A stretch of 64,000 nucleotides of DNA from contig JANATG010000012.1 in the NCBI GenBank assembly GCA_029449235.1, forward strand, positions 496,001 through 560,000. Direction: 5' to 3'. Positions 44,802-56,638 of this stretch are shown piece after piece (within the stretch, counting starts at the first letter, position 1; each line of letters opens with the position of its first letter). Below the pieces are notes generated by a model. That model saw only the letters and a program-made list of their open reading frames with translations. It did no database searches and was not told where the DNA came from. The stretch comes from Linnemannia schmuckeri. Its lineage: Eukaryota > Mortierellomycota > Mortierellomycetes > Mortierellales > Mortierellaceae. A program made the position numbers and the translations under genes.

Positions 44802-47266
44802 TTAGTTGATAAGACCAGCGTTCTCCAAAGACTTCTTCTGAAGAATCTTCTTGTACTCGGCGATGGTACCGCCGAAGACAGAGACACCCTTGTCGACGAC
44901 GATAATGTGATCAGCAACCTCCTTCAAGAGACGGAAATCGTGAGAAACAAGGACGACACCTCCGGTGAAGGTCTTGATGGCCTCGGCAAGGGCATCAATA
45001 GACTCCATATCCAAATGGTTAGTAGGCTCGTCCAACAGGAGCATATGGGGCCGGGACAAGGCCAACTCGGCAAAGACCAAGCGGGTCTGAAGACCATGGG
45101 ACAAGTGACCGATGGGCGAGGTCTGGTGAGAGCCGGTAAGACCGTACTTGCCGATGGTTTGACGCCAGAAGTCGGTATCCTGCTGCATCTCGGGGAACTT
45201 CTTGCGCAAGTAGTCAATAGGGGAGAGGTCCATGTCGAGCTGGTCGGCAGAGTGCTGGTTGTACTTGCCGAGCTTGAGCTGCATGTGACGCTGGACACGA
45301 CCCTCGGTGGCGGACAACTCTCCGGTCATCAACTTGAGAAGGGTCGACTTTCCGGCTCCGTTGGGTCCGACGAGAGCAACACGGGAGTCCATGTCAATAC
45401 CGAGGTTGACACCCTTGTAAAGAGCATCCTTCATATCACCAGAGTAGGCAAAGGCGACCTCGTCGAAAGCGAGGACTGGTGGGGGCAACTTGTCGGTGTC
45501 CGAGAACTTGAACTTGAACAGCAGTGGGGGGTCGACCTTCTCGATCAAACCAGCAGCCTCCATCTTGTCGATAATCTTCTGCTTGGACTTGGCCTGTCTG
45601 ACCAAGTTGGCGTAGGTACCGGCGGAAGCGATGAACTTCTTGATGTGGGCGATTTCCTCCTGCTGCTTGACGTAGGCCTTCATCTGGTTGACCTCCAACT
45701 CGGCACGAGTCTTGACGTAGGTATCGTAGTTACCACCATAGTTGACGAGCTTGCGCTTGTGGTTCAAGTTCATGATGTTGGTGCAGACTCCGTTCAAGAA
45801 ATCCTGGGAGTGAGAGATGAGGATGAGGATACGGTCGTATCTGGAGAGGTAGTCCTCGAGCCACACACAGGCCTCAAGATCCAAATGGTTGGTGGGCTCG
45901 TCGAGGAGGAGAAGGGTAGGCTTGACGAAAAGGGCCTTGGCGAGGGCGACACGCATGCGCCATCCTCCGGACATGTCCTTGGTGGCCTTGAGCATATCCT
46001 TCTTAGTGAAGCCTAGACCGTGAAGGAGAGTGGCGGCACGGGTCTCGAAGGTGGAGGGGTCGAGTTCCTCGATACGCTCGTAGATGTCGTCGAGGAGGGG
46101 GTTGTCGGCACCGTCGACCTCGGCCAACATGTCTTCGACCTGCTTCTCCAGACGCTCAACTTCGATCTTGGCCTCGACGACGACGGCCTCGATGGCGTTG
46201 TAGTCTGAGGGGGCAGCCTCCTCTTGCAACAAGTAGATCTAAGGTAAAATAGGTAGCGGAGTAATAAAAATAAAATATTTTTTTGGTTTAGTCTCAAGCG
46301 GCTGGCTGCGTCATTGGCAAATAAGAAAAAACGAGGGGGCACTGCGAGGGGAAGGGGAAGGGACCCGAAAGATAAGAAAAAGCAGAGGAATGGATGGAAG
46401 GAAAGCAGAAAGGCAAGGACCCAAAGAAAAAAGAATAAAAAAATAAAAAGAATGCGGGCGAGGGCTGAGAGTGGGAAAGAAAGGAAAAAGATAAAAGGGC
46501 AAAAAGGAGAAAGAGGAATTATCACAATGAACAAGGCACAAGGCGATGCAGAAGCAATAAAAAAAATACTTCTGTTTCCCCTTTCTTCTAACTGCTTCGT
46601 CCTTTTTTTTTTAAAAAAAAATGACAAGGGTCATTGCAAATGGAGTTGATAATCTCTGTGTCTCTGTGTCTCTCTCTTGTGTTCAATTGTCGAATTGTCT
46701 GTGCGTTGCATGTTGTTGTGCTGCTGTTGCCGATGTTACTGTTGTTGATAATGCTGAAGGTGCTGTATGTCTGTCTGTAGGTGTGTTCTTCTTTGATCGA
46801 TCCTTGCTGCTGCTGTTACTGCTGTACTTGTCGCTGTGGCTCTACTTACATCGATGTGCTCGGGAATGGGGACCTCACGAGCAGCAAGGCACTCGAGGAA
46901 GGTGGACTTTCCGGAACCGTTGGCTCCGATAAGACCATAACGACGACCAAAGTTGAGATCGATATCGGTGTTGGAGATCAACTCACGGCCGTGGAAACGG
47001 AGGGAGAAGGACTCGATCTTGATATCGCGGGAGAGGGGCTGGGAAGTCAAGACACCGGTTGAGGAACGATCGCCTCCCTTGGTCTTGGCAAGATCAATGG
47101 CGCTCAGGGCAGGGGCGAGGGTGTCGACCTCGTCATTATCGCCGGGGGCGGGAGTGTTGCGGCCGTTGGTGCCAGCAGGGGTGGAGGCGGCAGAGGACTT
47201 CTTGGAAGCCTCCTTGGCGGCCTTGGCTGCGAGACGCTTCTGCTTCGAGGCGGAGAGGGCGGACAT
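44802..47266 (-). CDS. ARB1: ABC-F ATPase, ARB1/ABCF2 type
   Basis: Two exons: 46850-47266 and 44802-46238, giving 617 aa (yeast Arb1 is about 610). Arb1 is an essential ribosome-associated ATPase in ribosome biogenesis. There are two ABC domains and no membrane helices. The first has Walker A GANGSGKST, signature DMSGGWRMRVALAKA and Walker B LLLLDEPTNHLDL. The second has Walker A GPNGAGKST, signature LSHGLQTRLVFAELAL and Walker B MLLLDEPTNHLD, followed by VLVSHDFRLL. The linker between domains (HIKKFIASAGTYANLVRQAK) is the ABC-F 'P-tol' type helix pair. The N-terminus is Lys/Ala-rich (KQKRLAAKAAKEASKK), as in ABCF2. The single intron (611 nt) interrupts the first ABC domain. It is divergent from the ZIP gene. 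Confidence 0.96.
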
Positions 47267-48238
47267 GATGTTGGTGTGAGGAGGAGGGAGGAGGAGAAAG
47301 GGAAGGAAGGAAGAAAGAAGGAAAAGAGGGGAGAGAGAGGGAAGAAAAAGAAGGGAAATGGACGAGGGTGAAGAGGAAGAGAGGGGAAGAGGGGAGAGAG
47401 GGAGAGAAAAAAAAAAGAAGGAACGAACAAAATAGCCACCTGGGGCACTCAATTGGCTCTCTTTGCTCTGTCTACTCTACTCCTCTACTCTACTCTACAG
47501 CCACAGATAACCTGGCCACAAAAAAAAAAAAAATAGTGTTTATTTTTCGGACATAAGCCACTCATCTTTATTGTTCGGTGCACGTGACTCTGGTTAGATC
47601 CTGATTGATCACTCCCATACCTTCCATATCTTCCTCTTTCTGCCCTTGATCCAGTGCGGTCTGCGATAGTGCAATTGTCTGGATTGAGCCCCAGGGGTGT
47701 GTACGTCCTGTAGATGTGTGTGTACCCTAGAGGGGGTGAGTACCTTTGCGGCCAGCATTTGTGTTGATTCGATTTGCTCAACACCCTCTCTTTCTCGCTT
47801 GACCTCTCCCACGACTCCCCTCCACTTCTTTCTCTTTTATTTGTTTTTCTCTTCTTCTTCCTCCTTTCCTTTCGCCTTCCTTTATTCTACTCCACTCCCT
47901 TTCCATACTGAATAGAGCCATTTTGGTTTCTTACTGACAAGTCGATCCCAGAACCAACCTGTCAACTCATTCACTACTCACTCACTTTCCGTTTTCCATT
48001 CCTCAACACACACGCACAAATTTATACACACGCACACACATACTCATTCCTCCACGCAGACTCCTCCACGCAGACTCCTCTTTGCAGTTTTGCAACCCTT
48101 TCCATCAGTCACACTAGCATATACAAGGACAACAAACACACGCTTTCCCACCCTCCCTACCCTGGTCCTCGTCAACCTTTGATTTTTTGTTGTACACTCT
48201 TTCCTCCCGTTCCTCTTCACCTACACAAATAACTGACA
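47267..48238. promoter_or_regulatory. Shared upstream region of ARB1 (-) and ZIP transporter (+)
   Basis: 972 bp between divergent starts. Both sides have CT-rich leaders in their own direction. A 14-nt direct repeat (CTCCACGCAGACTC, two copies at about 48051-48078) lies in the ZIP leader. No zinc-responsive element was identified by eye. Confidence 0.45.
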
Positions 48239-49977
48239 ATGGTACGATCATCACCACCAATTCTCTATCGTCGAGACGAGCCATGTAAGTCCCTGTTACG
48301 CCAGTTGGTACTTGTTCATTGCTCTCGTTTTTTTTTATCGTATCTTTTCTTCTGGCCCTTCTCTCTTTCACCCTCCCTCTTTTTTTTATAAAACAATTGC
48401 TCTTTTGGTCGATTACATACTCCGCTGGAAAGGCACCATATCATATCCTATATACTCACCATGTATACCCTTTCTCCTTCTACTTGTTCTTGCTACCGTC
48501 GTTTCATATACTTGGTCTCCTTCCTATCCTACTTCTCTTTCATGCTACGTTTCAATCAATGGCCTCGGTTCATCATTACGAAATAAACTAGCCATGATGC
48601 CAGATGAGTGTGAAACAGGGGCCGAAGATAGACAGGATTACAACATGAGTCTTCATATCGCTAGTGTCTTCATCATCCTCGCTGCTAGCACCTGTGGAGT
48701 GTTCATGCCCGTCATTGCCTCCAAGGTTCGTGCCCTCAGGATATCAGACCGCGTCTTGACCTTGGGAAAGCAGTTTGGCACAGGAGTCATTCTCGCCACA
48801 GCTTTCATCCACATGATGCCTACGGCCATGGCAAATCTCTCCTCGCCCTGTCTGGGACCTGCCTTCTCTGAAAACTATACTGCCTTTGGAGGCCTCTTCA
48901 TCTTGCTCTCCTCACTCTTCATGCACTGGATCGAGTTTATTGCAGTCGAACACAACGAGCGAAGGATGCGTGAGGCAGCGGCGAACCAGGGGCTGCAGGA
49001 AATCAACATTGATCTCGGTGGGATGGGAGCAACAGGTGTTGCGGCTGCCCCTTGTCCTGGCCACAGTGTAACCATTGTCGAGGAGACACCCTGCCATGAC
49101 TCATGCTCGTCCATCACCTCGTGCGATTCTGTCCACGCCCCTCAGGAGGATGTCTCTGGAGTAAGGTCCTCTGACTCTTCAACCACCAAAACTGTCTCGA
49201 ACCATCAGCACGACCAAAAGCACGACCATGCCCACCATCATGACCATGACACCAAGCATGCCCACAGCCATACCCACCAGGACAAGAGTCACCATCACCA
49301 TACCCAGGAAGTTGGACACTCCCACTCGCACGGACTCTCGTTGTTGGACGAGTCACAGCGAAGGATCTCGACCTATATTCTTGAGGCTGGTATTGCAGCA
49401 CATTCTGTCATCATTGGTGTCTCCCTCGGAGTGTCGACTGGATCTGAGTTTACAGGACTCTTGATTGCCTTGGTTTTCCATCAGTTCTTTGAAGGTAAGC
49501 AAGCGGACACCGGCCAGCTATACTTTACGGATCAGTTATATATATATGCATGCGCGTAAATGATTGGTCAAGGACGGCTAGAGTAGAATCTCATCAACTC
49601 TTTCCTCTTCCTCTCACTTGTCGATGATAATAGGATTTGCTCTGGGCGCACGAATTGCTGACCTAGCTTTTGACACCACATATACCCACTACGTCCTCGC
49701 TCTCATTTTCTCGCTGACCACGCCCGTTGGCGCCGCCATTGGTATCGGTATTTCAAGCGGCTACAGTGCCAACTCAAAATCCTCGCTGTTGGTGGAGGGT
49801 ATCTTTGACTCAATCTCAACAGGAATACTGCTCTACATGGGATATGTCAACTTGTTGGCCATTGAATTCAACTTGAACGGCGAGATCAGAAAGGAGTCCA
49901 AGAAGGTCAAATCTCTTTGCTTCTTGGCCCTGTGGGCAGGTGCTGCCGTCATGGGCATCATCGGACGCTTTGCATAA
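48239..49977 (+). CDS. ZIP-family zinc/iron transporter
   Basis: Three exons: 48239-48284, 48592-49494, 49634-49977, giving 430 aa. ZIP proteins import Zn2+ or Fe2+ into the cytosol. The first exon is tiny (15 codons plus one base, MVRSSPPILYRRDEP) and is joined over a 307-nt intron to MMPDECETG. Membrane segments include ASVFIILAASTCGVFMPVI, FGTGVILATAFIHMMP (with the family's HMM motif) and FGGLFILLSSLFMHWIEF. The cytoplasmic loop between helices 3 and 4 is very His-rich (HDHAHHHDHDTKHAHSHTHQ). Helices 4 and 5 have AHSVIIGVSLGVS and HQFFEG|FALGAR, where the split codon at the intron is Gly; these are the metal-binding helices of Zrt1/Zrt2-type transporters. An alternative ATG at the start of exon 2 would drop only the first 16 residues. 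Confidence 0.93.
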
Positions 49978-50143
49978 GAAACTGTCAAGCTGTCTTCATC
50001 AAGACGACCCTTTTCTTCTTCGTAGCCTCGTCCGTCTCCTTTTCTTTCTCTCAAATGTTTCACCATCTCCTGCCATCTCTTCTTGCATATTCCTCTCTTT
50101 TTTTTGCATAAAACATCGATCACTTGTACTTTTATCTCTCTTT

Positions 50144-50149
50144 AATAAA
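50144..50149 (+). terminator. AATAAA polyadenylation-like signal after the ZIP gene
   Basis: TTTAATAAATAAAA about 167 bp after the ZIP stop, in the 254-bp convergent gap to the next gene. Confidence 0.4.
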
Positions 50150-50231
50150 TAAAACCACCACTAAGTAAGCCAGTGAGGCATTCAACCTAGCACCGCCTAG
50201 CGTGCACGTTTTATTTACTGGAGTTTCAGGT

Positions 50232-50978
50232 TTAGTTGTAGTTCACACTGTAGTCGTCGTCCTCATCCTCGTTGTCAGGATTCACACTGACGGATGTTGT
50301 TGTTGTTATTGTAGAGGGATCAAATACGCTAGTATTAAACAAGCAAACTTCAATTGCCTCCAGAATATCCTGCTCCCACAGGCCCAGCTCATAATTGACA
50401 AGACCGTATTTTTCAAGTGCGTCAGCCCAGGCCTTGACATTGTTGTGGAGGTGATGCAGATGGTGCTCACGAATCCTTTGGTCGTCCGAGCGTGCATTCC
50501 CGTAGTGGGAAAAGGCAAATAGCCAGCAGTTGTTGAGTCCTGTCCAGAATCCTGCCTTTTGTTCAACCGCACCTCCGCCGTCCGATGCTAGACCTGTTAG
50601 TCAGGGACAGAGCGAAAACAAAGAAAAACAACGAGTAAGAAAACCACATATCCTGTGAGTACGATTCAAACGTTATTAAAAAGAAGGCCCTTTTGCCAGT
50701 ATTCGTGTTCGCTTACCCAACTTTTCGCAGTTAGTGACGACAATGTCGGTGAGACGACTGAGGGTATCGAAGCTCTTGAGGAGCATGCCGTGGTCGACAT
50801 ACTCGAGGACAGTCTGGAGCTCTTCTTGTATTGAGGCGAGTTCGTCGGTGACTCCTTGTTCTTCAGCAGTCTGCTCGTGTGCTGCTGATATTACTGGTGA
50901 GGGTGGACATGAGATTGTCGATGCGTCTGATTCAATCTGATCTTGCTCCTCTACGGGTGCTTGTCCATGGTGGTCCAT
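50232..50978 (-). CDS. Unknown conserved-looking protein, 207 aa
   Basis: Two exons: 50717-50978 and 50232-50593. Exon 2 has no internal ATG and is open for its full length, with a clean acceptor (CTAACAG) and frame-matched junction (Gly codon split). The N-terminal part is acidic with a helical segment (DELASIQEELQTVLEYVDHG) and SFDTLSRLTDIVVTNCEKL. The second part has FWTGLNNCWLFAFSHYGN, a His-rich helix (IREHHLHHLHNNVKAWADAL) and LVNYELGLWEQDILEAIEVC, ending in an acidic tail (NEDEDDYSVNYN). No signal peptide or membrane span. I do not recognise the family. It shares a 190-bp upstream region with PPE1. Confidence 0.75.
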
Positions 50979-51168
50979 TCCATTCGTGAAAATTATGAGT
51001 TGAGAAGAGGCGGGGTTTTTTTTTACGGTGTTGAAATTCGGTGAAGGAAAGAAAGGTCGTGACCGCTACCGCTCCATAGGATAAAAGGGCGTTCGCCACT
51101 TCGAAGTTGCACTTTTTTCACACGAACAACTTTTCATTCACAGGAAACACACACGCACATCTTCAACA
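50979..51168. promoter_or_regulatory. Compact bidirectional promoter
   Basis: Only 190 bp separate the start codons of the 207-aa unknown gene (-) and PPE1 (+). The minus side ends in an A/T run near 51018; the plus side has an ACACACGCACA leader before the ATG. Both promoters must overlap here. Confidence 0.6.
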
Positions 51169-52728
51169 ATGACAAATGACATGCTAAGGAATATGTATAA
51201 GGGACGTCCACCACCACTGCCACCACGCCTGGACGACGACGACGACGACCTTGCAGAAACAGGCGACAGCTTCGACTCTCATTCCTCGTCTTTTCTCAAC
51301 CCGTCTCCAGCTGTGCACCCTTCGAAACTCAGGCAAGGCGGAGCAAGTGGAGGAAGAGGTCTGCCCAGCGCTTCCAATCGGTACGCACCACTAGAGTGGA
51401 ATGCCTTCTTTCAGGAGAAGCGGTCAGTCACAGTACCGGCCGAGGCTGAGGATGAGGCTGATATTACTTTCAACGTGTACGAGACAAAGGGCAGGCCAGG
51501 AGCACCTGTGTTTGTGATGCATCATGGCGCTGGACTTGCCGCACTGTCGTTTGCATTGACGGCCAGAGGAATCAGGAAGCTTGTTGGAGATGAAGTCGGT
51601 TTACTGAGTTTTGACGTTCGAGGGCATGGTAAGTGCAGACTTTGGTCGTGTACTGTGGGTCTTGCGCATGCTTGACCTTTTTGAGGCGATCCTCTGGAGT
51701 GCTCATGAGCCGCCACATTTCCTTGTATGATACTTTTAGGAGAGACAACATCAGGAGATGAAAACAACTTGTCCCTTGACCGACTCGCCAAAGACCTCGA
51801 GAATGTGATCCATGCCGTGTATGGCCAGCACCTTCCAGACATTATCCTAGTCGGACACAGGTAAGAACGTGTGTAGGATGTTGGAATGGTCATTAGTGAC
51901 AAGAATAACGGCATTGATTAACACTCAGCTTTTTATATTAGCATGGGTGGAGCTGTGGTATCAGAGGCAGCATCGCGAGGAGTGATCCCCAACTTGATTG
52001 GCGTCGCGGTTCTAGATATTGTGGAAGGTAAAGAGAACATGTTTGACATGACAATGTGTCCCGGGAAGTGTTTCCCTTATATTCTTGCTGATCCTTTTGA
52101 CCCTTTTGACTCGTTTCCATTTTCGCATCCGCGTTTTGTAGGGGTGGCTATTGAGACACTGGCCTACCTTCATGGTTGGCTTGAACGCAGACCAGTCAAC
52201 TTTCGGTCGCTCGACAAGGTCGCTCAGTGGAGGTTCGTCAATGCCTATTCTTTTGAGATGAGCGTATGTAAAGACAAATCGCCGTGACCATGTTTGCTTA
52301 CTCGATGTGTTCTTTCTTGGCTGTTTAGCGTCAAGTCAGGAACAGTCCGCAACATTGAATCGGCTCGAGTGTCTTGTCCACCCTTAGTCAAACTAATCAA
52401 CAATTCAACCCTTGAGAATCCGTGCTATGGTTGGCGGACCGATCTGGCAGCCTCTGAGCAGTACTGGAAGGGATGGTTTACAGGCCTGACAGAAAAGTTT
52501 CTTTCGTGCAGGGCGGGCAAGCTGTTAGTCCTTGCAGGGACGGATCGACTGGACAAAGATATGACGATTGCACAGATGCAGGGCAAGTTCCAGATGCTCG
52601 TCTTTCCAAACTCTGGTCATTGTGTCCAAGAAGATGACCCTGAGCGGATGGCGAGGGAGCTGGTTGCGTTCTGGAAGCGTAACGAGAGACTTGTTCTGCC
52701 ACCCAAACCACATTCTCTCCACGCGTAG
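51169..52728 (+). CDS. PPE1: Protein phosphatase methylesterase 1
   Basis: Five exons: 51169-51628, 51740-51860, 51942-52027, 52142-52232, 52329-52728, giving 385 aa. PME-1/Ppe1 removes the C-terminal methyl ester from the catalytic subunit of PP2A. It is an alpha/beta hydrolase: oxyanion region PVFVMHHGAGLAALSFA, then SFDVRGHGETTSGDENN, the nucleophile elbow GHSMGGAVV (Ser codon split across intron 2), and LAGTDRLDKDMTIAQMQG with the acid region. The catalytic His is in FPNSGHCVQEDDPERMA. SVKSGTVRNIESARVSCP matches the conserved PME-1 block. The N-terminus has DDDDDD and Pro-rich stretches and is disordered. The COG2 start follows 140 bp after the stop, in tandem. Confidence 0.95.
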
Positions 52729-52867
52729 AAGGAGGAATAAAATAGACCTGTGTGACTTGTAAACTTGATTCATGGAATTCAACTTCATCTTTCCTATCCT
52801 CTCCTGACGCCCACTTTTTCATACTTCTCTTTTAAAGCCAAAGAAAAAGAAAAGCGCATTCGCCCAG

Positions 52868-55800
52868 ATGGTGGCATTCACAGGAGTAACCGACAACATG
52901 AGCACAGCCAACAATAACAACAGTGCCCATCATCATCCTTCTCAACCCAGCAATGGAACAGGACCAGGAACAGACGTCACCAACACCATCCCCTCTACTT
53001 CTTCGTCCTCTGCCAGAAAACCATCCCATCTGAGCATCGACTCCAACGGTGCAAACTCTGCCTTCCTCCACACCCTCAATTCACAACTCCAGATGGCAGC
53101 CGGCAGTCAACCTCGTCACTATCAACAACATCAGGACGCGTTGGCTTCGACTGTGCCTGCCGGTGAGAGTGATTTCCCACTTTCGACGGGCATTGACCGT
53201 GCGGCGCTTATTGCTGCTGACTTTGATACCGACGAGTTCCTTTCGGCGCGTCGACACCTGCCTCTTGAAGAGCTCAAGTCTCAGGTACAAGAATACTCAT
53301 AACCAGGGGAGGCGAAGTAGGGGAATGCGGCGCGCATTGGTTGAGATAATGGGCACTTGGACAACCGGCTCACCTGTTCGTATTCTTTTCTCACCGCTAC
53401 CATGTTTCTTAGCTTAACTCGCATAAGAAGGAGCTCAAGACGGAGCTCGTCGAATTGATCAACAGCGACTATGCCGACTTTATTAACCTCTCGACCAACC
53501 TCAACGGTGTCGACAAGATGATGGAGGACCTCCGAAAGCCATTAGACAAGATGAAGGACGACGCCGTCGTATGTACTCCTTTGCAAGAGTGTATTTCTGC
53601 TTTCTGTCTCTCAGGGCCGATTTCGATTCATCGCATGGCGTGCCTTTGAACTAAACCAACAACACTTTTTCATATCGGATTTAGGCTGTGAAATCCAATT
53701 TGGAGTCTGTTGTCAGGAGTCTGGAGCAGAAACTGGAGCACCGTGCAGAGATTCGGGAAAAGAAGGCTAGTCTCCAACTTCTACTGAACATCTCCGAGTC
53801 GGTGGCCAAGGTGGAAGGATTGCTTCAAATCTCAAGCGGTTCTGAGACAGCTTCAGGATTGAGGGACGGTAACGAAAGGTATTCAAATGATATACTTATC
53901 ACTAGCAAGATTATGTGAGAGGACTGAGATGCGCCTCTGAATATTTCATGTTTGCTAACGTTTATTGCTGCTTGGTGTTCTTGTTTCGTAGCATAAGTGT
54001 CGCAAAGAGGCTGGAGCGCGTCGCCATTGAATACAACCAAATGCAGTATCTTGTCACCAAGGGCGCGTCGCTGCCCTTTGTCACCAACATTGACTGGGTA
54101 GGTCTTTTATTTGACTTAAAACTGATAACGCAAACTTGCTTAGCTTTGCAACATTTTACTCATGTGTTCTTTCTATTGCTTATAGCGCTTGGTCAGGATC
54201 AAGGAGACAATGAGCGAGAACTTGTCAACAGTTCTGCGCGCATGTATTCATCCGTCTCAACTGACCGATGCCGATGCAGTATCTAATAAGGAGTCGCTCA
54301 CTCAGTGTCTGAGAACCTATGCCTTGATCGACCAGACAGCAGAGGCTGAAAAAGTCATTTCTGAAGAACTGTTGGCTCCTTTCTTGAATAAGGTACAAAA
54401 CATGCAACTTCACAGGTAATGGAAACGCAGAGTATTAGAACAGGACTATATACTTAGATGCTTTTGTCATCCAACACATAGACTGTTACTCGAGCTGCAC
54501 TCTCTGTCCAAGCGCAGGCCAACAGAACCACCGACGGCGCCATCACAGTCCGACCACTCGTGGCCATGTTCAACAAAGTCCTAGCGTTTATCGACACCCA
54601 TTGCAGCACGTTGATCGATGTCACTCAGAGGGAACTCAAGGGCACCAACTTTGATATCCCCGTCAACTGCATCTGGAACCTGAGTGCGGAAACAATTTTG
54701 AGTAACATTCCTCATATCCTTTCGCCTGGTATCGCAGATGACTTTCATCGCAACTATACAGATACCATGGACTTTGTGTCCAAGATTGAGGAGCTGTGTG
54801 GGTCCCGTCGATCTTTGACACGGTTAAGGTCTCAGCCTAGCTACCAGGCAATCGCAAAAAATAAGCTTCCATTGTACTTCCAAATTCGATTCAAGGATAT
54901 CTCCATGTCGATCGAGGATGCTTTGCAGGCAAATGTTGAGACAAGTCCCAAGTTCTCTAATACCACCGAAGGTAACAGGCATCTCTGAAAAACGCTGTCG
55001 ACATCCTGAGGAAAGGTGCATGGAACGGAAATAATAACCTTGCTATTTACCTCCCTGCTGCAAATAGTCCAACTGCCGGCGAGTATGGCGATTATTCGTG
55101 CGATTGAGCGGTGTTGGTCATCAGACGTATTCCTCTACGGCATCGCACACAGTTTCTGGAAGTTTACCTTACAGTTAATGGCTAGATATTCTATCTGGAT
55201 CTCGACCAACCTTGCAAAGGACTTGGACCCAACAAAGAGCAGATCTATTCAGGTACAGTTCGACCCTTTTTCTCCAATATGTGCAATGTGTACTCTGTAC
55301 CAACTATTATTAACGTGATTTATGCTTTGTTCTAAACAACCGTGTTCAATTATAGTCGCGTTCGTCGTCGCCTGCACCTGACGCTAATCCTAATACATCC
55401 CGTCCACAAGGTCGAGCAACGCCAACGCCAGGGTCTATCCGATCAGCAACAACAGGGGCAGGAGCAGGACCTGTTGGCAAGATATCTGTTGAGGAGACAA
55501 TGTTACAACAGTTGTCGATGGTTGTCAGCGATGTCGACAGTGTCACTGCTCGGATTCAGGATATATTCACCCACCAGATCCAACCCCGGCTCCCTCCCAC
55601 CATGGCCGAAGAGCCCATCCTCTTGGAATCGTTCAAGCTCAATCTGCAGGCAATTCGTCAGGATGTCCCTGCGGTCCAGGAACGTATCACGGCTTTGATT
55701 ACCAAGAACTGTGTTGACACCTTGGCTAATGTCCGGGCCCTTGCAGTACGTTATGGTGACCCACCCCGAGAACCATCGCAATTTGTGACACTCATCCTGG

Positions 55801-56351
55801 GCCCCCTCTCGAAATACATGTCAGGCCCGGGCGCAGTGCTGAGCGAGGAGGCCAAGCAGGCGTGGACGAGGGAGGTCATTGTTGCGACCACTCAGCGGTA
55901 CAGCGATATTCTTGCGGAGAAGTTGGCGGAGAGCAAGAGCCAGGAGGAACATTCTAACAAGCTCAAGGCTGGTGCGAAACCCAGGGCTGGGGTCCCGAGA
56001 CCAAAACTGCCTAGTGCCTTTTCAGTTGGCGGTGGTGGCAGTGGTACGGATTCTGAGGGCGTCAATATCTCGACGCACGATAAACTGAGGCTCCAATGCG
56101 TCCTCGATGTCCGGTGCTACAAAACTGAGGTAAGACAATCGCGCTTTTTAGTATTTTTTTTGTGGTTGTTGTTGCAAGTGAACTATTAAATGCTTGTTCA
56201 CTAATATCTCACTCTATGTGCTCTTTTTTTCTTCCTTTTCCAATAGCTTACCAAGTTCAAGATTGAGCCAGATACCTTTGAACCATACCTGAATCTGCAG
56301 TCAAACACCCAACCCTACGAGAACTTGCTTGCGGCGACAGGACAAAATTAG
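52868..56351 (+). CDS. COG2: Conserved oligomeric Golgi complex subunit 2
   Basis: Nine exons: 52868-53284, 53413-53568, 53685-53878, 53992-54097, 54186-54392, 54482-54971, 55068-55252, 55356-56129, 56247-56351, giving 877 aa with frame kept at every junction. COG2 is in lobe A of the COG tether for retrograde Golgi vesicles. Conserved blocks: DFDTDEFLSARRHLPLEELK, then LNSHKKELKTELVELINSDY and DFINLSTNLNGVDKMMEDLR, the coiled coil (VKSNLESVVRSLEQKLEHRA), IAIEYNQMQYLV-like text in exon 4, and KLPLYFQIRFKDISMSIEDA. The conserved C-terminal DUF3510-like region starts with AIIRAIERCWSSDVFLYGIA. The N-terminus up to about residue 100 is Asn/Ser-rich and variable. A 29-nt A tract begins 27 bp after the stop. 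Confidence 0.94.
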
Positions 56352-56375
56352 ACAACAGGCCAAATAATAATAATA

Positions 56376-56407
<32 letters not shown>

Positions 56408-56638
56408 CGCTACTTGCCACTGGAGCTTTTTTTTTTCACATGCATGATATGAAGGAATGCAGCCTTTGAGAGCCAAAGAAAAACATATCACTAACAATGA
56501 CAATGAGGGAAGCGAGGATGCATTTTTGAAAAAGGTTTATTTGGTATTTATCTTTACACACAAATTGTTGCAAACGGACTCTGCAAGAATTTAAAACTTT
56601 CATCATTCATCCAAGAAAGCAATCCGTCGAAAAGCAAC

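Noticed and set aside
44907..46016. 369-codon plus-strand frame
   Set aside because: Antisense shadow of ARB1; Leu/Gly/Val-rich pattern typical of reverse reading of biased codons.
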